From NCBI RefSeq assembly GCF_001591405.1, contig NZ_BCUV01000008.1, positions 1 to 50,805 on the forward strand: DNA of 50,805 nucleotides, read 5' to 3'. The stretch is from Janibacter terrae NBRC 107853. GTDB taxonomy: Bacteria > Actinomycetota > Actinomycetes > Actinomycetales > Dermatophilaceae. Below, piece by piece: positions 1-9,198 of the stretch. Both the position numbers and the translations under genes were made by a program. Numbering within the stretch: the stretch's first letter is position 1; each line of letters begins with the position of its first letter. The notes under the pieces are model-generated. The model searched no databases. It had not been told where the DNA came from and saw only the letters and a list, made by a program, of their open reading frames with translations.

Positions 1-2641
1 TAGCGGCGCCGGTCTCCCACGAGGGCGCGGCGTTCTTGGCGGCCGCCGAGTCGGTCTCCCACGACGGGGCAGAGTTCTTGCCGGCCACGGTCTCGTTGCC
101 CTTGACCGCCTGCGCGTCCTCGCCGGCCTCCTCGACCGCCTCGGCGGTCTGGGCCGTCTCGGCCTCGCTCGGGGCCTGCGGGGTCGCCCCCTTCGCGTCC
201 TGGCCCTCGGCCGGAGCCGGGACGGCGGTCTTGGGCTCGGCCTCGGCCTGCTCCTGCGCCTCGGTCGTGCCGGACTTGGCCTGGGCCGGGGTGGCCTCCT
301 TGATGGACGCCAGCAGCATCTGCGCGACGTCGACCACCTCGATCTCCTCGGACGCGCCCTCGGACTGCTTGGCCGTCAGGCCGTCGCTGAGCATCACGCG
401 GCAGAAGGGGCAGCCGACGGCGATCCGGTCGGCGCCGGTCGCGATGGCTTCCTCGGTGCGGTTGAGGTTGATGCGCGAGCCGAGCTGCTCCTCCATCCAC
501 ATGCGGGCACCGCCGGCGCCGCAGCAGAAGGACTTCTCCTTGGAGCGCTCCATCTCCTTGAGCTCGACACCCGGCAGGGCGGAGATGAGCTCACGCGGCG
601 GCGCGTAGACGTTGTTGTGGCGACCGAGGTAGCACGGGTCGTGGTAGGTCACCGACGGCGCCGACGAGGCGACGTCCTTCAGGCTCGACTTGCGCGGGCC
701 CTCGGGGCGGTTCACCGGCACGATCTTCTTCTCGCGGACGAGGCGGTTGAGCAGCTGCGTGTGGTGCAGCACCTCGTACTTGCCGCCGAGCTGCGGGTAC
801 TCGTTCTTGATCGTGTTGAAGCAGTGGGCGCAGGTGACGACGATCTTCGTCGCGCCGACCTCGTTGAGCGTCTCGACGTTCTGCTCCGCGAGCATCTGGA
901 AGAGCACCTCGTTGCCGGCGCGGCGAGCGGAGTCGCCCGTGCAGGTCTCGCCGTTGCCGAGGACCGCGAAGTCCACGCCGGCGTGGTCGAAGAGCTCGGC
1001 CACCGCACGCGTCGTCTTCTTGGCCCGGTCCTCGTAGGCGCCGGCGCAGCCGACCCAGAAGAGGTAGTCGACCTCGTCGGCGGACTCGACGTCCTCGCCG
1101 AGCACCTTGACGGCGAAGGGGAGGTCCTTCGCCCAGTCCATGCGCGCCTTGGCGCCCATGCCCCACGGGTTGCCCTTGGACTCGAGCTTCTTGAACAGGC
1201 CACCGAGCTCGCTCGGGAAGGCCGACTCGATGAGGTTCTGGTAACGCCGCATGTCGACGATGTGGTCGACGTGCTCGATGTCGACGGGGCACTGCTCGAC
1301 GCAGGCGCCGCAGGTGGTGCAGGACCACAGGACGTCCTCGTCGATGACGGCGTCCGGGCCGTGCGGGTTGTACGCCGACAGCGGGTGGTCGACGTCGTAG
1401 CCGGTCTGGCCGACGAGGGCCATCTCGGCCCAGTTGATCGCGTCGGGCTCGGCGGTGGCGACGGACCCGTCGGTCTGCCTCGGAGCGCCGGCCAGCGCGA
1501 CCGCGCCGTGGGCGGTCTGCGATCGGGCGCCACCCGAGGAGGAGAGGACGCCGGAGGTCCCGTTGGCGGCGGCCAGGTACGGCGCCTTGGCGTGCGCGTG
1601 GTCGCGCAGCGTCATCATCAGCAGCTTGGGGGAGAGGGGCTTCTCGGTGTTCCACGCGGGGCACTGGCTCTGGCAGCGACCGCACTCGGTGCAGGTGGAG
1701 AAGTCGAGCAATCCCTTCCAGGTGAAGTCCTCGACCTTGCCCACGCCGAGGGTGGTCTCCTCCTCCATCTCCTCCATGACCTCCATGGAGAAGGGCTTGC
1801 CCTCGACCAGCATCGGCTGCAGCTCACCGAGCGAGGTGCGGCCGTCGGCGTGGCGCTTGAAGTAGATGTTGAAGAACGCGAGGAAGCGGTGCCACGCGAC
1901 GCCCATCGTCGGGTTGATCGAGATGGTGATCATCCACGCGTACGAGATGAGCAGCTTGATGAGCGCGACGACGACGATGCCGGCCTCGAGGGCGCCGACG
2001 GACATCCCCGAGAAGAGCGACCCGAGCCACCCGGTGAGCGGGAAGTGCAGTAGCGACGCGTGGTCGGTCTCGCCGGTGTTGAGCAGCAGCGCCCGCTCGA
2101 GGCCGCGCAGCAGCGCGATGCAGATGCCGACGCCGAGGATCGTCAGCTCGACGTAGTAGGCCTGCCAGAACGTCGAGCCGAAGAAGCGCGACCTGCGGCC
2201 GTCCTCCCCGTCGGCGGAGCGCGGGTGGTTCTTCTGCCGGATGACCATCAGCATGACGATCGTGACGATGCCCGTCACCGCGAAGAGCTCGGTGATCCAC
2301 TCGTAGAGGAAGAACGAGCCGATGATCGGCAGCACGAAGTGCGGGTCGAAGAGCTGGACCGTCGCCTGGACGAGCGTCAGGAAGAGCACGCCGAAGGAGA
2401 TCATCGTGACCCAGTGGGCGATCGCCACGACGGGCAGCCGCGCCATGCGGGTGTGGCCGAGGAACTCCCGGAGCAGGGTCGCCGTGCGCGTGGCCGGCTG
2501 GTTCGTCCGCTCCTTGGCCGGAGTCGGTGCTCCGAGCTTGAAGACGGACAAGAAGTGCTTGACGGCTCGAGCGAGCAGGCCCCATCCGACGATGGTGACC
2601 CCGACCCCGAGGATGATCGCGACGATCTGGAGGGCAGACAT
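1..2641 (-). CDS. Membrane-bound (Fe-S)-binding reductase, HdrD/GlpC-like (3' end outside window)
   Basis: The frame stays open from ATG 2641 to the window edge (880 residues seen), so the C-terminus is missing. The N-terminal third has several membrane segments, like the HdrE/NarI-type cytochrome domain. Two 4Fe-4S motifs follow, [12 protein letters not shown] and [12 protein letters not shown], then two CCG-type cysteine domains ([24 protein letters not shown]). This is the architecture of the actinobacterial Rv0338c-type reductase, thought to pass electrons between a soluble donor and the membrane; the physiological substrate is unknown. The last ~110 visible residues are a low-complexity Ala/Glu/Pro tail ending in two copies of an NxAPSWET motif. 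It is divergent from cysK. Confidence 0.88.
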   Translation of the reverse strand, partial: MSALQIVAIILGVGVTIVGWGLLARAVKHFLSVFKLGAPTPAKERTNQPATRTATLLREFLGHTRMARLPVVAIAHWVTMISFGVLFLTLVQATVQLFDPHFVLPIIGSFFLYEWITELFAVTGIVTIVMLMVIRQKNHPRSADGEDGRRSRFFGSTFWQAYYVELTILGVGICIALLRGLERALLLNTGETDHASLLHFPLTGWLGSLFSGMSVGALEAGIVVVALIKLLISYAWMITISINPTMGVAWHRFLAFFNIYFKRHADGRTSLGELQPMLVEGKPFSMEVMEEMEEETTLGVGKVEDFTWKGLLDFSTCTECGRCQSQCPAWNTEKPLSPKLLMMTLRDHAHAKAPYLAAANGTSGVLSSSGGARSQTAHGAVALAGAPRQTDGSVATAEPDAINWAEMALVGQTGYDVDHPLSAYNPHGPDAVIDEDVLWSCTTCGACVEQCPVDIEHVDHIVDMRRYQNLIESAFPSELGGLFKKLESKGNPWGMGAKARMDWAKDLPFAVKVLGEDVESADEVDYLFWVGCAGAYEDRAKKTTRAVAELFDHAGVDFAVLGNGETCTGDSARRAGNEVLFQMLAEQNVETLNEVGATKIVVTCAHCFNTIKNEYPQLGGKYEVLHHTQLLNRLVREKKIVPVNRPEGPRKSSLKDVASSAPSVTYHDPCYLGRHNNVYAPPRELISALPGVELKEMERSKEKSFCCGAGGARMWMEEQLGSRINLNRTEEAIATGADRIAVGCPFCRVMLSDGLTAKQSEGASEEIEVVDVAQMLLASIKEATPAQAKSGTTEAQEQAEAEPKTAVPAPAEGQDAKGATPQAPSEAETAQTAEAVEEAGEDAQAVKGNETVAGKNSAPSWETDSAAAKNAAPSWETGAA

Positions 2642-2767
2642 GGGGGGGAGTCTAGGTCGCGCGGGGCCCGCAACAGCCTTGAGGTCGTGCGGCCCTCGTC
2701 ACCTCGCGCGGCCCCGGCTCGGAGGCGGGAAGGGGGGCGCACCCCTTCCTGAGACCCCCTTGCGACC

Positions 2768-2795
2768 ATGGATAACGCGATGTTGGAATATCCAT
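2768..2795. promoter_or_regulatory. Inverted repeat upstream of cysK, candidate operator
   Basis: ATGGATA (2768-2774) and TATCCAT (2789-2795) form a perfect 7-bp inverted repeat with a 14-nt spacer. It lies in the divergent intergenic region about 75 bp before the cysK start. The local base composition is AT-rich compared with its surroundings. A sulfur-responsive regulator is an inference only. Confidence 0.35.
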
Positions 2796-2870
2796 AACAC
2801 CTCGTTCGTTTTTCCGGACGAGCAGCCGCGGTCGCCGCGGCTCACTGACCATCCGATGGAAGGACCCGCG

Positions 2871-3797
2871 TTGCCCATCTACGAAGACGCCACCAAGCTC
2901 GTCGGCCGGACCCCCCTGGTGCGGATCAACCGCATCATCGAGTCCGAGGCCACCGTCGCCGCGAAGCTCGAGTTCTACAACCCGGCCAGCTCGGTCAAGG
3001 ACCGCATCGGCGCCGCGATCATCGACGCGGCCGAGGCCTCCGGCGAGCTCAAGCCCGGCGGCACGATCGTCGAGGCGACGTCCGGCAACACGGGCATCGC
3101 CCTGGCGATGGTCGGCGCGGCGCGCGGCTACAAGGTCGTCCTGGCCATGCCCGAGACGATGTCCAAGGAGCGCCGCGCGCTCCTGCGCGCCTACGGTGCC
3201 GAGCTCGTCCTCACCGAGGGCCCCAAGGGCATGAAGGGCGCGGTCGAGAAGGCCGAGGAGATCGCCGCCGAGCGCGGCGCGGTCCAGGCCCGCCAGTTCG
3301 CCAACGCGGCCAACCCCGCCATCCACGAGAAGACGACCGGCCCGGAGATCTGGGAGGACACCGACGGTGAGGTCGACATCCTCATCTCCGGTATCGGCAC
3401 GGGCGGCACCATCACCGGCGCCGGCCGCTACCTGCGCTCGAAGAAGTCCGACGTCGAGATCATCGCCGTCGAGCCGGCCGAGTCCGCGATCCTCAACGGT
3501 GGCGCTCCCGGCCCGCACAAGATCCAGGGCCTCGGCGCCAACTTCGTCCCGGAGATCCTCGACACCGAGATCTACAACGAGGTCATCGACATCGACGCGC
3601 CCACGGCGATCGACTGGGCGCGCAAGGCGGCCACCGACGAGGGCCTGCTCGTCGGCATCTCCTCCGGTGCCGCCCTCGCGGCCGCCGACCAGGTGGCCCG
3701 CCGCCCGGAGAACGCCGGCAAGACGATCGTCGTCATCATCCCGAGCTTCGGCGAGCGCTACCTCTCCACCCCGCTCTTCGAGGGTCTCGTCGACTGA
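2871..3797 (+). CDS. cysK: Cysteine synthase A (O-acetylserine sulfhydrylase)
   Basis: It makes L-cysteine from O-acetylserine and sulfide with PLP, in the cytoplasm. The protein begins [20 protein letters not shown]. It shows the PLP lysine in [11 protein letters not shown], the substrate loop TSGNTG and the glycine-rich [10 protein letters not shown] phosphate clamp. At 308 aa it has the usual family length. I chose the TTG at 2871 because GGAAGGA lies about 7 nt upstream and family members start at this residue; an in-frame ATG at 2856 would add five residues but has no ribosome site. cysE follows after two bases, so the pair is an operon that makes O-acetylserine and uses it. Confidence 0.93.
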   Translation: MPIYEDATKLVGRTPLVRINRIIESEATVAAKLEFYNPASSVKDRIGAAIIDAAEASGELKPGGTIVEATSGNTGIALAMVGAARGYKVVLAMPETMSKERRALLRAYGAELVLTEGPKGMKGAVEKAEEIAAERGAVQARQFANAANPAIHEKTTGPEIWEDTDGEVDILISGIGTGGTITGAGRYLRSKKSDVEIIAVEPAESAILNGGAPGPHKIQGLGANFVPEILDTEIYNEVIDIDAPTAIDWARKAATDEGLLVGISSGAALAAADQVARRPENAGKTIVVIIPSFGERYLSTPLFEGLVD

Positions 3798-3799
3798 CC

Positions 3800-4396
3800 G
3801 TGGACGCCCACCTGCCGATCCGCGCCACGATCCGTGAGGATCTCGTCGCGGCCATGGAGCGCGACCCCGCCGCGACCTCGCGGTGGGTCGTGCTCCTCAC
3901 CTCTGCCGGTCTGCACGCGATCTGGTTGCACCGCCTCGCCCACCGCTGGTGGCTGCGACCCGGCTGGAAGTGGCCCGCCCGGCTCCTCGCCTACGTGTCG
4001 CGATCGGTGACCGGGATCGAGATCCACCCGGGTGCGCACATCGGTCGACGCTTCTTCATCGACCACGGGATGGGTGTCGTCATCGGCGAGACCGCGATCG
4101 TCGGTGACGACGTCATGCTCTTCCACGGGGTGACCCTGGGCGGCACGTCCGGCAAGCGGGTCAAGCGCCACCCGACGCTCGGCGACAAGGTCATGGTCGG
4201 CGCCGGCGCGAAGATCCTCGGTGACATCCACGTCGGCAGCAACGTCAAGGTCGGGGCCAACTCGGTGGTCGTCAAGGACGTCCCGACCGGGGCCGTCGCG
4301 ACGGGCATCCCGGCGCAGTACCGCTTCCCCCAGCTGGAGGCCGGCGGGCCGAGCGCCGAGGAGCTGTTCTACGCGGACCCGGCGATCTTCATCTGA
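3800..4396 (+). CDS. cysE: Serine O-acetyltransferase
   Basis: It acetylates L-serine with acetyl-CoA to feed CysK. The 198-aa protein has the short actinobacterial/plant-type N-terminal helical part and then the left-handed beta-helix of hexapeptide repeats ([41 protein letters not shown]). The histidine of IDHGMG and the FHGVTLGG segment are the catalytic region. The GTG start is two bases after the cysK stop, so translation is probably coupled. A strong hairpin follows. Confidence 0.93.
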   Translation: MDAHLPIRATIREDLVAAMERDPAATSRWVVLLTSAGLHAIWLHRLAHRWWLRPGWKWPARLLAYVSRSVTGIEIHPGAHIGRRFFIDHGMGVVIGETAIVGDDVMLFHGVTLGGTSGKRVKRHPTLGDKVMVGAGAKILGDIHVGSNVKVGANSVVVKDVPTGAVATGIPAQYRFPQLEAGGPSAEELFYADPAIFI

Positions 4397-4409
4397 TCCT
4401 CCGCAGCAC

Positions 4410-4454
4410 GACGAAGGGGGGATCGCACCCGGCCGGTGCGATCCCCCCTTCGTC
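4410..4454. terminator. Bidirectional hairpin terminator between cysE and the YtxH-like gene
   Basis: A perfect 20-bp stem (4410-4429 with 4435-4454) encloses a 5-nt loop. It lies between two convergent genes. The CGAAGGG heptamer forms the base of the stem. There is no clear U-tract. Confidence 0.8.
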
Positions 4455-4469
4455 ATGCCCGGACGTGCG

Positions 4470-4799
4470 TCAGGACGGCGTCGGCCCCTCGCCGAGCGGG
4501 TAGGTCGACGGGCCCTCGAGGTTGCTCGCGACATCACGGTGGGGGTCGCCGGTGATCTTGGCCGCGCCCTCGCGCATCTTGTCGCCAGCGACCGAGGCCG
4601 CGGAGCTCACGGCGTCGAGGGCCGCGGGGGCGGCCTTGGTCCTGGCGGTGTGCTTGGCGGTGGCCACCTGGCTCTGCACGGGTTGCGACTGCCACGCCCT
4701 GCTCGCCCCGGCGCGGATCTGCTCGTACCGCTCCCGGCCGGCGCGAGCACCGAGCACGTATCCGACGGCGGCTCCCAGGAGGAAGGAGATCTTCGACAT
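4470..4799 (-). CDS. YtxH-like small protein with N-terminal glycine-zipper membrane segment
   Basis: The start at 4799 is supported by AAAGGA about 5 nt upstream; the frame extends further upstream but only through the tRNA. The 109-aa protein opens with KISFLLGAAVGYVLGARAGR, a glycine-rich hydrophobic segment ending in the GxRAGRERYEQI motif typical of actinobacterial YtxH-like proteins. The remainder is Ala/Lys-rich, probably helical. The function is unknown; such proteins are often stress-linked and membrane-associated. It is convergent with cysE. Confidence 0.75.
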   Translation of the reverse strand: MSKISFLLGAAVGYVLGARAGRERYEQIRAGASRAWQSQPVQSQVATAKHTARTKAAPAALDAVSSAASVAGDKMREGAAKITGDPHRDVASNLEGPSTYPLGEGPTPS

Positions 4800-4896
4800 C
4801 TGACGTCCTTTCGATCTGTTGGTCGGCTTCACCACCGACACTACCCACTGGGCCCATGGCCTACCGTGGTCTCGCTCGCCGGGGTCCCCGGCGGCT

Positions 4897-4983
4897 GGAG
4901 GGCTCGCATAGTGGCCTAGTGCGGCGGTCTTGAAAACCGCTATGGCGGCAACGTCATCGTGGGTTCGAATCCCACGCCCTCCG
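4897..4983 (+). tRNA. tRNA-Ser (anticodon TGA)
   Basis: The acceptor stem GGAGGGC (4897-4903) pairs with GCCCTCC (4976-4982), followed by discriminator G. The anticodon stem GCGGT/ACCGC encloses CTTGAAA with TGA at 4931-4933. The long variable arm (87 nt in all) and the GGGTTCGAATCCC T-arm fit a class II serine tRNA. CCA is not encoded. Confidence 0.95.
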
Positions 4984-5041
4984 CGCGCTCGGCTCACGCG
5001 GGGACGTCCACGTCTGCGCGATGGGGTGAGGAGGCCGGGGC

Positions 5042-5047
5042 TAGGCT
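5042..5047 (+). promoter_or_regulatory. -10 box for leaderless aroQ transcript
   Basis: TAGGCT lies exactly six bases before the GTG start at 5054, so transcription is predicted to begin at or next to the start codon. No Shine-Dalgarno sequence is present. Confidence 0.5.
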
Positions 5048-5053
5048 GCGCGC

Positions 5054-5497
5054 GTGAGCGCCCGACCCGTCCTCGTCGTCCTCAACGGACCCAACCTCAA
5101 CCTGCTGGGCGAGCGGGAGCCGGAGATCTACGGCTCGCAGACGCTCGCCGACGTCGAGGCCCTGTGCCGCGCGCGCTGCGAGGAGCTGGGCTGGGAGCTC
5201 GACTTCCGGCAGACCAACCACGAGGGCGTGCTCATCGACGCGATCCAGGAGGTCCGGCGCTCGTGCACCGGGCTCGTGCTCAACGCTGCCGGCTGGACGC
5301 ACACGTCGGTCGCGATCCGGGACGCGCTCGCCGCGGTCGTGGCCCCGGTCATCGAGGTGCACATCTCCGACGTCCACGCGCGCGAGGAGTTCCGCCGCCA
5401 CTCCTACATCAGCGACGTGGCCGACGAGGTCATCGTCGGGCGGGGCGTCCAGGGGTACGTGGACGCCGTCGACGCGGTGGTCCGGCACCGCTCCTGA
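5054..5497 (+). CDS. aroQ: 3-dehydroquinate dehydratase, type II
   Basis: It dehydrates 3-dehydroquinate to 3-dehydroshikimate in the shikimate pathway as a cytoplasmic dodecamer. The 147-aa length is typical. Visible motifs are [17 protein letters not shown] (catalytic arginine and tyrosine), [17 protein letters not shown], and [19 protein letters not shown] (catalytic histidine and substrate-binding residues). The GTG start is set by the -10 box six bases upstream. It stands alone here, without other aro genes. Confidence 0.95.
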   Translation: MSARPVLVVLNGPNLNLLGEREPEIYGSQTLADVEALCRARCEELGWELDFRQTNHEGVLIDAIQEVRRSCTGLVLNAAGWTHTSVAIRDALAAVVAPVIEVHISDVHAREEFRRHSYISDVADEVIVGRGVQGYVDAVDAVVRHRS

Positions 5498-5732
5498 GAC
5501 CCTTCGTGCAGATGCCCTGTGGCCGAGGACATGCTCCTGCGCTCTTTTGCTGGTAGCGTCCATGTCGTAGTTGCACAACAGAACTTCTCGCACGATGCAT
5601 TTGGGTGCGGCCGCCAGCCGGACCCACAGTATTACCAGAGGCGTGTACCTCTGCCGAGGGGAGCTTTGCAGCTGGCACAAGGTACCGCGACCTGCGGGAC
5701 CGGATTGTTCAACAGGAAAGAAGTTTCACCTC
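5498..5732 (+). promoter_or_regulatory. Long AT-richer 5' leader of the cold-shock gene
   Basis: This 235-nt noncoding stretch is AT-rich for the window. It holds a short hairpin (CAGAGG 5636-5641 with CCTCTG 5648-5653) and AGGAAAG about 12 nt before the start. Long structured leaders are characteristic of csp mRNAs, where they sense temperature; that role is an inference here. Confidence 0.5.
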
Positions 5733-5936
5733 ATGGCACAGGGCACCGTTAAGTGGTTCAACGCTGAGAAGGGCTTTGGCTTCATCGCCCAGGACGGCGG
5801 AGGCCCCGACGTGTTCGTTCACTACTCCGCGATCGACACGACCGGCTACCGGTCGCTCGACGAGGCGCAGCGCGTCGAGTTCGAGATCACCCAGGGCCCC
5901 AAGGGCCCGCAGGCCGAGCGCGTTCACCCCGTCTGA
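5733..5936 (+). CDS. Cold-shock domain protein
   Basis: This is a 67-aa single-domain CSD protein that binds single-stranded RNA and DNA. It carries RNP1 (KGFGFI) and RNP2 (VFVHYSAI), with the leading [14 protein letters not shown] typical of CspA. The ATG at 5733 follows AGGAAAGAAG; longer in-frame extensions run into the leader and are not credible. The gene is monocistronic, with a long leader before it and hairpins after it. Confidence 0.93.
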   Translation: MAQGTVKWFNAEKGFGFIAQDGGGPDVFVHYSAIDTTGYRSLDEAQRVEFEITQGPKGPQAERVHPV

Positions 5937-5961
5937 TCGACGCGATGACGCACGACCTGAT

Positions 5962-6016
5962 GCGGTGACAACACCGCTTCGTCGAAGGGCCCTCACCGGA
6001 TGGTGGGGGCCCTTCG
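5962..6016 (+). terminator. Two consecutive hairpins after the csp gene
   Basis: GCGGTG/CACCGC (5962-5977, 4-nt loop) is followed by a larger hairpin, CGAAGGGCCC at 5983-5992 pairing with GGGCCCTTCG at 6007-6016, with further pairing inside. They lie between csp and the LCP gene. Confidence 0.65.
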
Positions 6017-6030
6017 CACGTCGGGGCCGC

Positions 6031-6036
6031 TATCGT
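6031..6036 (+). promoter_or_regulatory. -10 box for the LCP gene
   Basis: TATCGT lies nine bases before the ATG at 6046. There is no Shine-Dalgarno sequence, so a leaderless or near-leaderless start is likely. Confidence 0.4.
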
Positions 6037-6045
6037 GGCGCTGCG

Positions 6046-7518
6046 ATGAGCACCGACGGACACGGCCCCCACCCCACCCGCGCGCAGGTGCGCCGGGCAC
6101 GCCAGGCTCGTCGGGCAACCTTCCGCCGCAGGGGGCTCGTCGCCTCGGGAGCGGTCGGCGCACTGGTGGCGGCCGGTGGCCTCACGGTCGGCCTGCAGCT
6201 GAACAACAACATCACCCGGGTCGACATCGCCAAGGGGTCCGCGCAGCGGCCCGCCGACGTCGACAGCGCGATCAACCTGCTCGTCATCGGCTCGGACACG
6301 CGCGAGGGCCTCGGGACGACCGAGTACGGGGTCGGGACCGCCGAGGGTGGCCCCCGCTCCGACACCAACCTCCTCGTGCACATCTCCGCGGACCGCTCGT
6401 CCGCATACGTCATCTCGATCCCGCGCGACTCGATGACCAAGGCGCCCACGGATTGCGACGACCCCGCATCGACCGTCGCCGACGGCGAGGTCCGCCGGTG
6501 GAACGACAACTTCAACCAGGGCGGACCGGCGTGCACGGTCAAGACCCTCGAGGGACTCACCGGGATCTACGTCGACCACGTCGCGGTCATCGACTTCAGC
6601 GGCTTCCAGTCGATGGTCGACGGACTCGGCGGCGTCGAGGTCTGCCTGCCGGAGGCGGTGGACGACCCCGACGCCCAGATCCATCTCGAGGCCGGCCGCC
6701 AGCGCCTGGAGGGCAAGGAGGCGCTGGGCTACGTGCGCATGCGCAAGTCCCTCGGCGACGGCTCCGACCTGCAGCGCATCAAGCGGCAGCAGGCCTTCAT
6801 GTCCTCGATGGCCCAGGAGGCCACCGACACCTCGCTGCTGCTGCGCCCCGACCGTCTCTACAGGTTCCTGAATGCCGCGACCCGGTCCATGACCGCAGAC
6901 GACCGCCTCGGGCTTTCCCGCCTCACGTCCATCGCGACCAGCCTCAAGGACCTCGGCACCGACGAGCTCGTCTTCGTCACCGTGCCCACCGAGCCGTACC
7001 CCGCCGATCCCAACCGGGTGCAGTGGCGCGAGGAGGCCTCGGACGAGCTGTGGGCCGCGGTCCGCGACGACACCCCCCTGCCGGGCGCCGAGAAGAGGAC
7101 GACGAAGCAGCGTCCGCTCACGGTCCCCCCTTCGTCCGTGGCCGTGAGCGTCGTCAACGACACCGGGGCGTCCGGGCTGGCCCGGCAGGAGGTCGCCGCG
7201 CTCGAGGTGCAGGGCTTCACCGCGACCGTCGCGGACCTCGCCCCGACGTCCGGGACGACGGGCGTCCTCGTCCGCCACGCGAAGGGGGACACGGAGTCCG
7301 CGCGCACCGTCGCCGCCGCGTACCCGGGCGCCAAGCTCAAGGTGGAGCCCGGGCAGCAGCGCGGCAGCGTCCAGGTGGTCCTCGGGGCCGGCTCCGGCCA
7401 CGCCCGCGAGGTCCCGAACCGCCTCGGCGACGCACCGATCCCGGAGGCGACCGTCCGCGCGCCGGCCGCCCCGACCGCCGTCGAGACCCGGGCGGCGTCC
7501 GAGGACATCTGCGCCTGA
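6046..7518 (+). CDS. LytR-CpsA-Psr (LCP) family protein with C-terminal LytR_C domain
   Basis: LCP enzymes transfer undecaprenyl-linked glycopolymers (arabinogalactan, teichoic-acid-like polymers) to peptidoglycan on the outer membrane face. The 490-aa protein has a basic cytoplasmic N-terminus and one membrane segment (about residues 30-50). The LCP core begins at INLLVIGSDTRE and includes ISIPRDSM, the conserved arginine of GYVRMRKS and DLQRIKRQQ. A LytR_C domain follows (about 365-455, beginning SVAVSVVNDTGASG). The start follows a TATCGT box and excludes the preceding hairpins. The exact polymer cannot be told. Confidence 0.9.
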   Translation: MSTDGHGPHPTRAQVRRARQARRATFRRRGLVASGAVGALVAAGGLTVGLQLNNNITRVDIAKGSAQRPADVDSAINLLVIGSDTREGLGTTEYGVGTAEGGPRSDTNLLVHISADRSSAYVISIPRDSMTKAPTDCDDPASTVADGEVRRWNDNFNQGGPACTVKTLEGLTGIYVDHVAVIDFSGFQSMVDGLGGVEVCLPEAVDDPDAQIHLEAGRQRLEGKEALGYVRMRKSLGDGSDLQRIKRQQAFMSSMAQEATDTSLLLRPDRLYRFLNAATRSMTADDRLGLSRLTSIATSLKDLGTDELVFVTVPTEPYPADPNRVQWREEASDELWAAVRDDTPLPGAEKRTTKQRPLTVPPSSVAVSVVNDTGASGLARQEVAALEVQGFTATVADLAPTSGTTGVLVRHAKGDTESARTVAAAYPGAKLKVEPGQQRGSVQVVLGAGSGHAREVPNRLGDAPIPEATVRAPAAPTAVETRAASEDICA

Positions 7519-7574
7519 ACCGGGACCCGAGTTGGAGGCCCGACCGCCCGGCAGATACTCTGTCCGGGTTGTCT

Positions 7575-7664
7575 GGAGGCGTCGCCTAGTCCGGTCTATG
7601 GCGCCGCACTGCTAATGCGGTTTGGGCTAACCGCCCATCGAGGGTTCAAATCCCTCCGCCTCCG
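7575..7664 (+). tRNA. tRNA-Ser (anticodon GCT)
   Basis: Acceptor GGAGGCG (7575-7581) pairs with CGCCTCC (7657-7663), discriminator G. The anticodon arm CCGCA-CTGCTAA-TGCGG puts GCT at 7611-7613. The molecule is 90 nt with the long class II variable arm. Confidence 0.95.
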
Positions 7665-7669
7665 CAGCA

Positions 7670-7707
7670 GACGCAGCCCCCGGGCCCATCGGCGCGGGGG
7701 CTGCGTC
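7670..7707 (+). terminator. Hairpin terminator after tRNA-Ser(GCT)
   Basis: GACGCAGCCCCCG (7670-7682) pairs perfectly with CGGGGGCTGCGTC (7695-7707). It also lies just past the stop of the convergent histidine kinase gene and can serve both. Confidence 0.8.
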
Positions 7708-7719
7708 GTCCCCTGACCC

Positions 7720-9198
7720 TCAGCCTGCGGGCAGCGAGACGGTGAAGACCGTCCGGCCCGGGCGGGACTCGACCTCGACCGACCCACCGTGGGCGCGGGT
7801 CACCGCCCGCACGATCGACAGCCCCAGCCCGGTGCTCCCGGACGCCCGCTGGCGCGAGTCGTCGCCCCGGGTGAACCGCTCGAAGACGTCGGGGCGCAGG
7901 TCCTCCGGGATCCCGGGTCCGTCGTCGGCGATCGCGACGAGCACGCGGTCCCCCTCACGGCGAAGGGAGGTCCGCACCGTCGTCCCCTGCGGCGTGTGGG
8001 TGCGCGCGTTGGCGAGCAGGTTGGCGAGGACCTGGTGGAGCCGGTCCCGGTCACCGACGATCTCCACCGGCTCCGACGGCAGGTCGAGCTCCCAGCGGTG
8101 TGCTGGGGAGGCCGCGCGCGCGTCCCCGGTGACGTCGAGCGCGAGCATCGTCAGGTCGACGCTCTCGCGCTCCAGCGGCCGCCCGGTGTCGAGGCGGGCG
8201 AGGAGCAGCAGGTCCTCGACGAGCGCCTGCATGCGCAGCGCCTCCGACTCGACCCGCGACAGCGCGTGGACCACGCCCTCGGGGACCGGTTCGGGCTCCC
8301 GCCGCGAGAGCTCGGCATAGCCGCGGATGGAGGCCAGCGGGGTGCGGAGCTCGTGGCTCGCGTCGGTGACGAACTGGCGGGCCCGCGTCTCCGACTCCTG
8401 CCGGGCGCGCAGCGCACCGTCGACGTTGTCGAGCATGGAGTTGAGCGCCAGCCCGACCTGCCCGACCTCGGTGCGGGGGTCGACGTCGGGGACGCGCTCG
8501 GCGAGCGAGACGTCGCCCGCGTCGAGCTCGAGCTCGGAGACCCGCCGGGCGGTGCCGGCGACCCGGTCGAGGGGCTGGAGGTTGCGGCGCACGAGGTAGG
8601 TGCCGCCGACCCACACGCCGACGAGCCCGATGAGGCTCGAGCCGGCGACGATGAGCACCATCGCGCGGACCGTCGTGTCGATGGGTCCGACGGGCACACC
8701 CGTGACCGCGGTCCACCCGTCGCGCGTACGCACGGACACGAGACGGTAGGGGCCGATGTCGCCGCCGAGGTCCACGGTGCTCGGCCGCGCCCCGAGGTCG
8801 GCGGCGTTGAGCCGGGCCACCTGCTCGGCGTCGAGCGAGTCGTTGGCCCCGCGCGTGTTGACGGCGTAGTTGAGCTCGTCACCGCGCTCGTCGACGACGA
8901 CGGCACCGTCCCGCAGGACGAGGTGCAGCACCGCGTTGCCGCTGCCTGCGGGGGGCCCGCCGCTGGGTCCGGTGGGCAGCGGCGGTTGTGTCCCGTCGAT
9001 CGCCCCGACGAGGCGTCCCGACGCGTCGCGCAGGTCCTGGTCGACCTGCTGGGTGAGGTACTGGCGGGCCGCGAGGCCCGTGAGGGCTCCGGTGAGGGCG
9101 GTGACCGCGAGGAAGAGCAGGAGGACCGAGGCGACGAGCTTGGCCCGCAGCGTCCAGCCGGCAGGGTGGCGCAGCACCTCGAGCGGAAGGGGCGTCAC
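7720..9198 (-). CDS. Two-component sensor histidine kinase
   Basis: Membrane sensor of 492 aa. Segments: TM1 about 20-44, an extracytoplasmic sensing region of ~130 residues with no recognised fold, TM2 about 178-202, HAMP about 203-265, the HisKA box SHELRTPLASIRGY with phosphorylated His282, and HATPase_c with the N box around 393-400, DDGPGIP (425-431) and GSTGLGLSIV. The GTG start overlaps the response-regulator stop (GTGA), so both are translated as a coupled pair. It resembles TrcS/MtrB-type actinobacterial kinases, but the signal cannot be inferred. Confidence 0.9.
   Translation of the reverse strand: MTPLPLEVLRHPAGWTLRAKLVASVLLLFLAVTALTGALTGLAARQYLTQQVDQDLRDASGRLVGAIDGTQPPLPTGPSGGPPAGSGNAVLHLVLRDGAVVVDERGDELNYAVNTRGANDSLDAEQVARLNAADLGARPSTVDLGGDIGPYRLVSVRTRDGWTAVTGVPVGPIDTTVRAMVLIVAGSSLIGLVGVWVGGTYLVRRNLQPLDRVAGTARRVSELELDAGDVSLAERVPDVDPRTEVGQVGLALNSMLDNVDGALRARQESETRARQFVTDASHELRTPLASIRGYAELSRREPEPVPEGVVHALSRVESEALRMQALVEDLLLLARLDTGRPLERESVDLTMLALDVTGDARAASPAHRWELDLPSEPVEIVGDRDRLHQVLANLLANARTHTPQGTTVRTSLRREGDRVLVAIADDGPGIPEDLRPDVFERFTRGDDSRQRASGSTGLGLSIVRAVTRAHGGSVEVESRPGRTVFTVSLPAG

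Noticed and set aside
617-2053. Long plus-strand frame opposite the Fe-S reductase
   Set aside because: Arg/Val/Asp-rich antisense shadow typical of high-GC genes; the minus strand encodes a coherent iron-sulfur protein.
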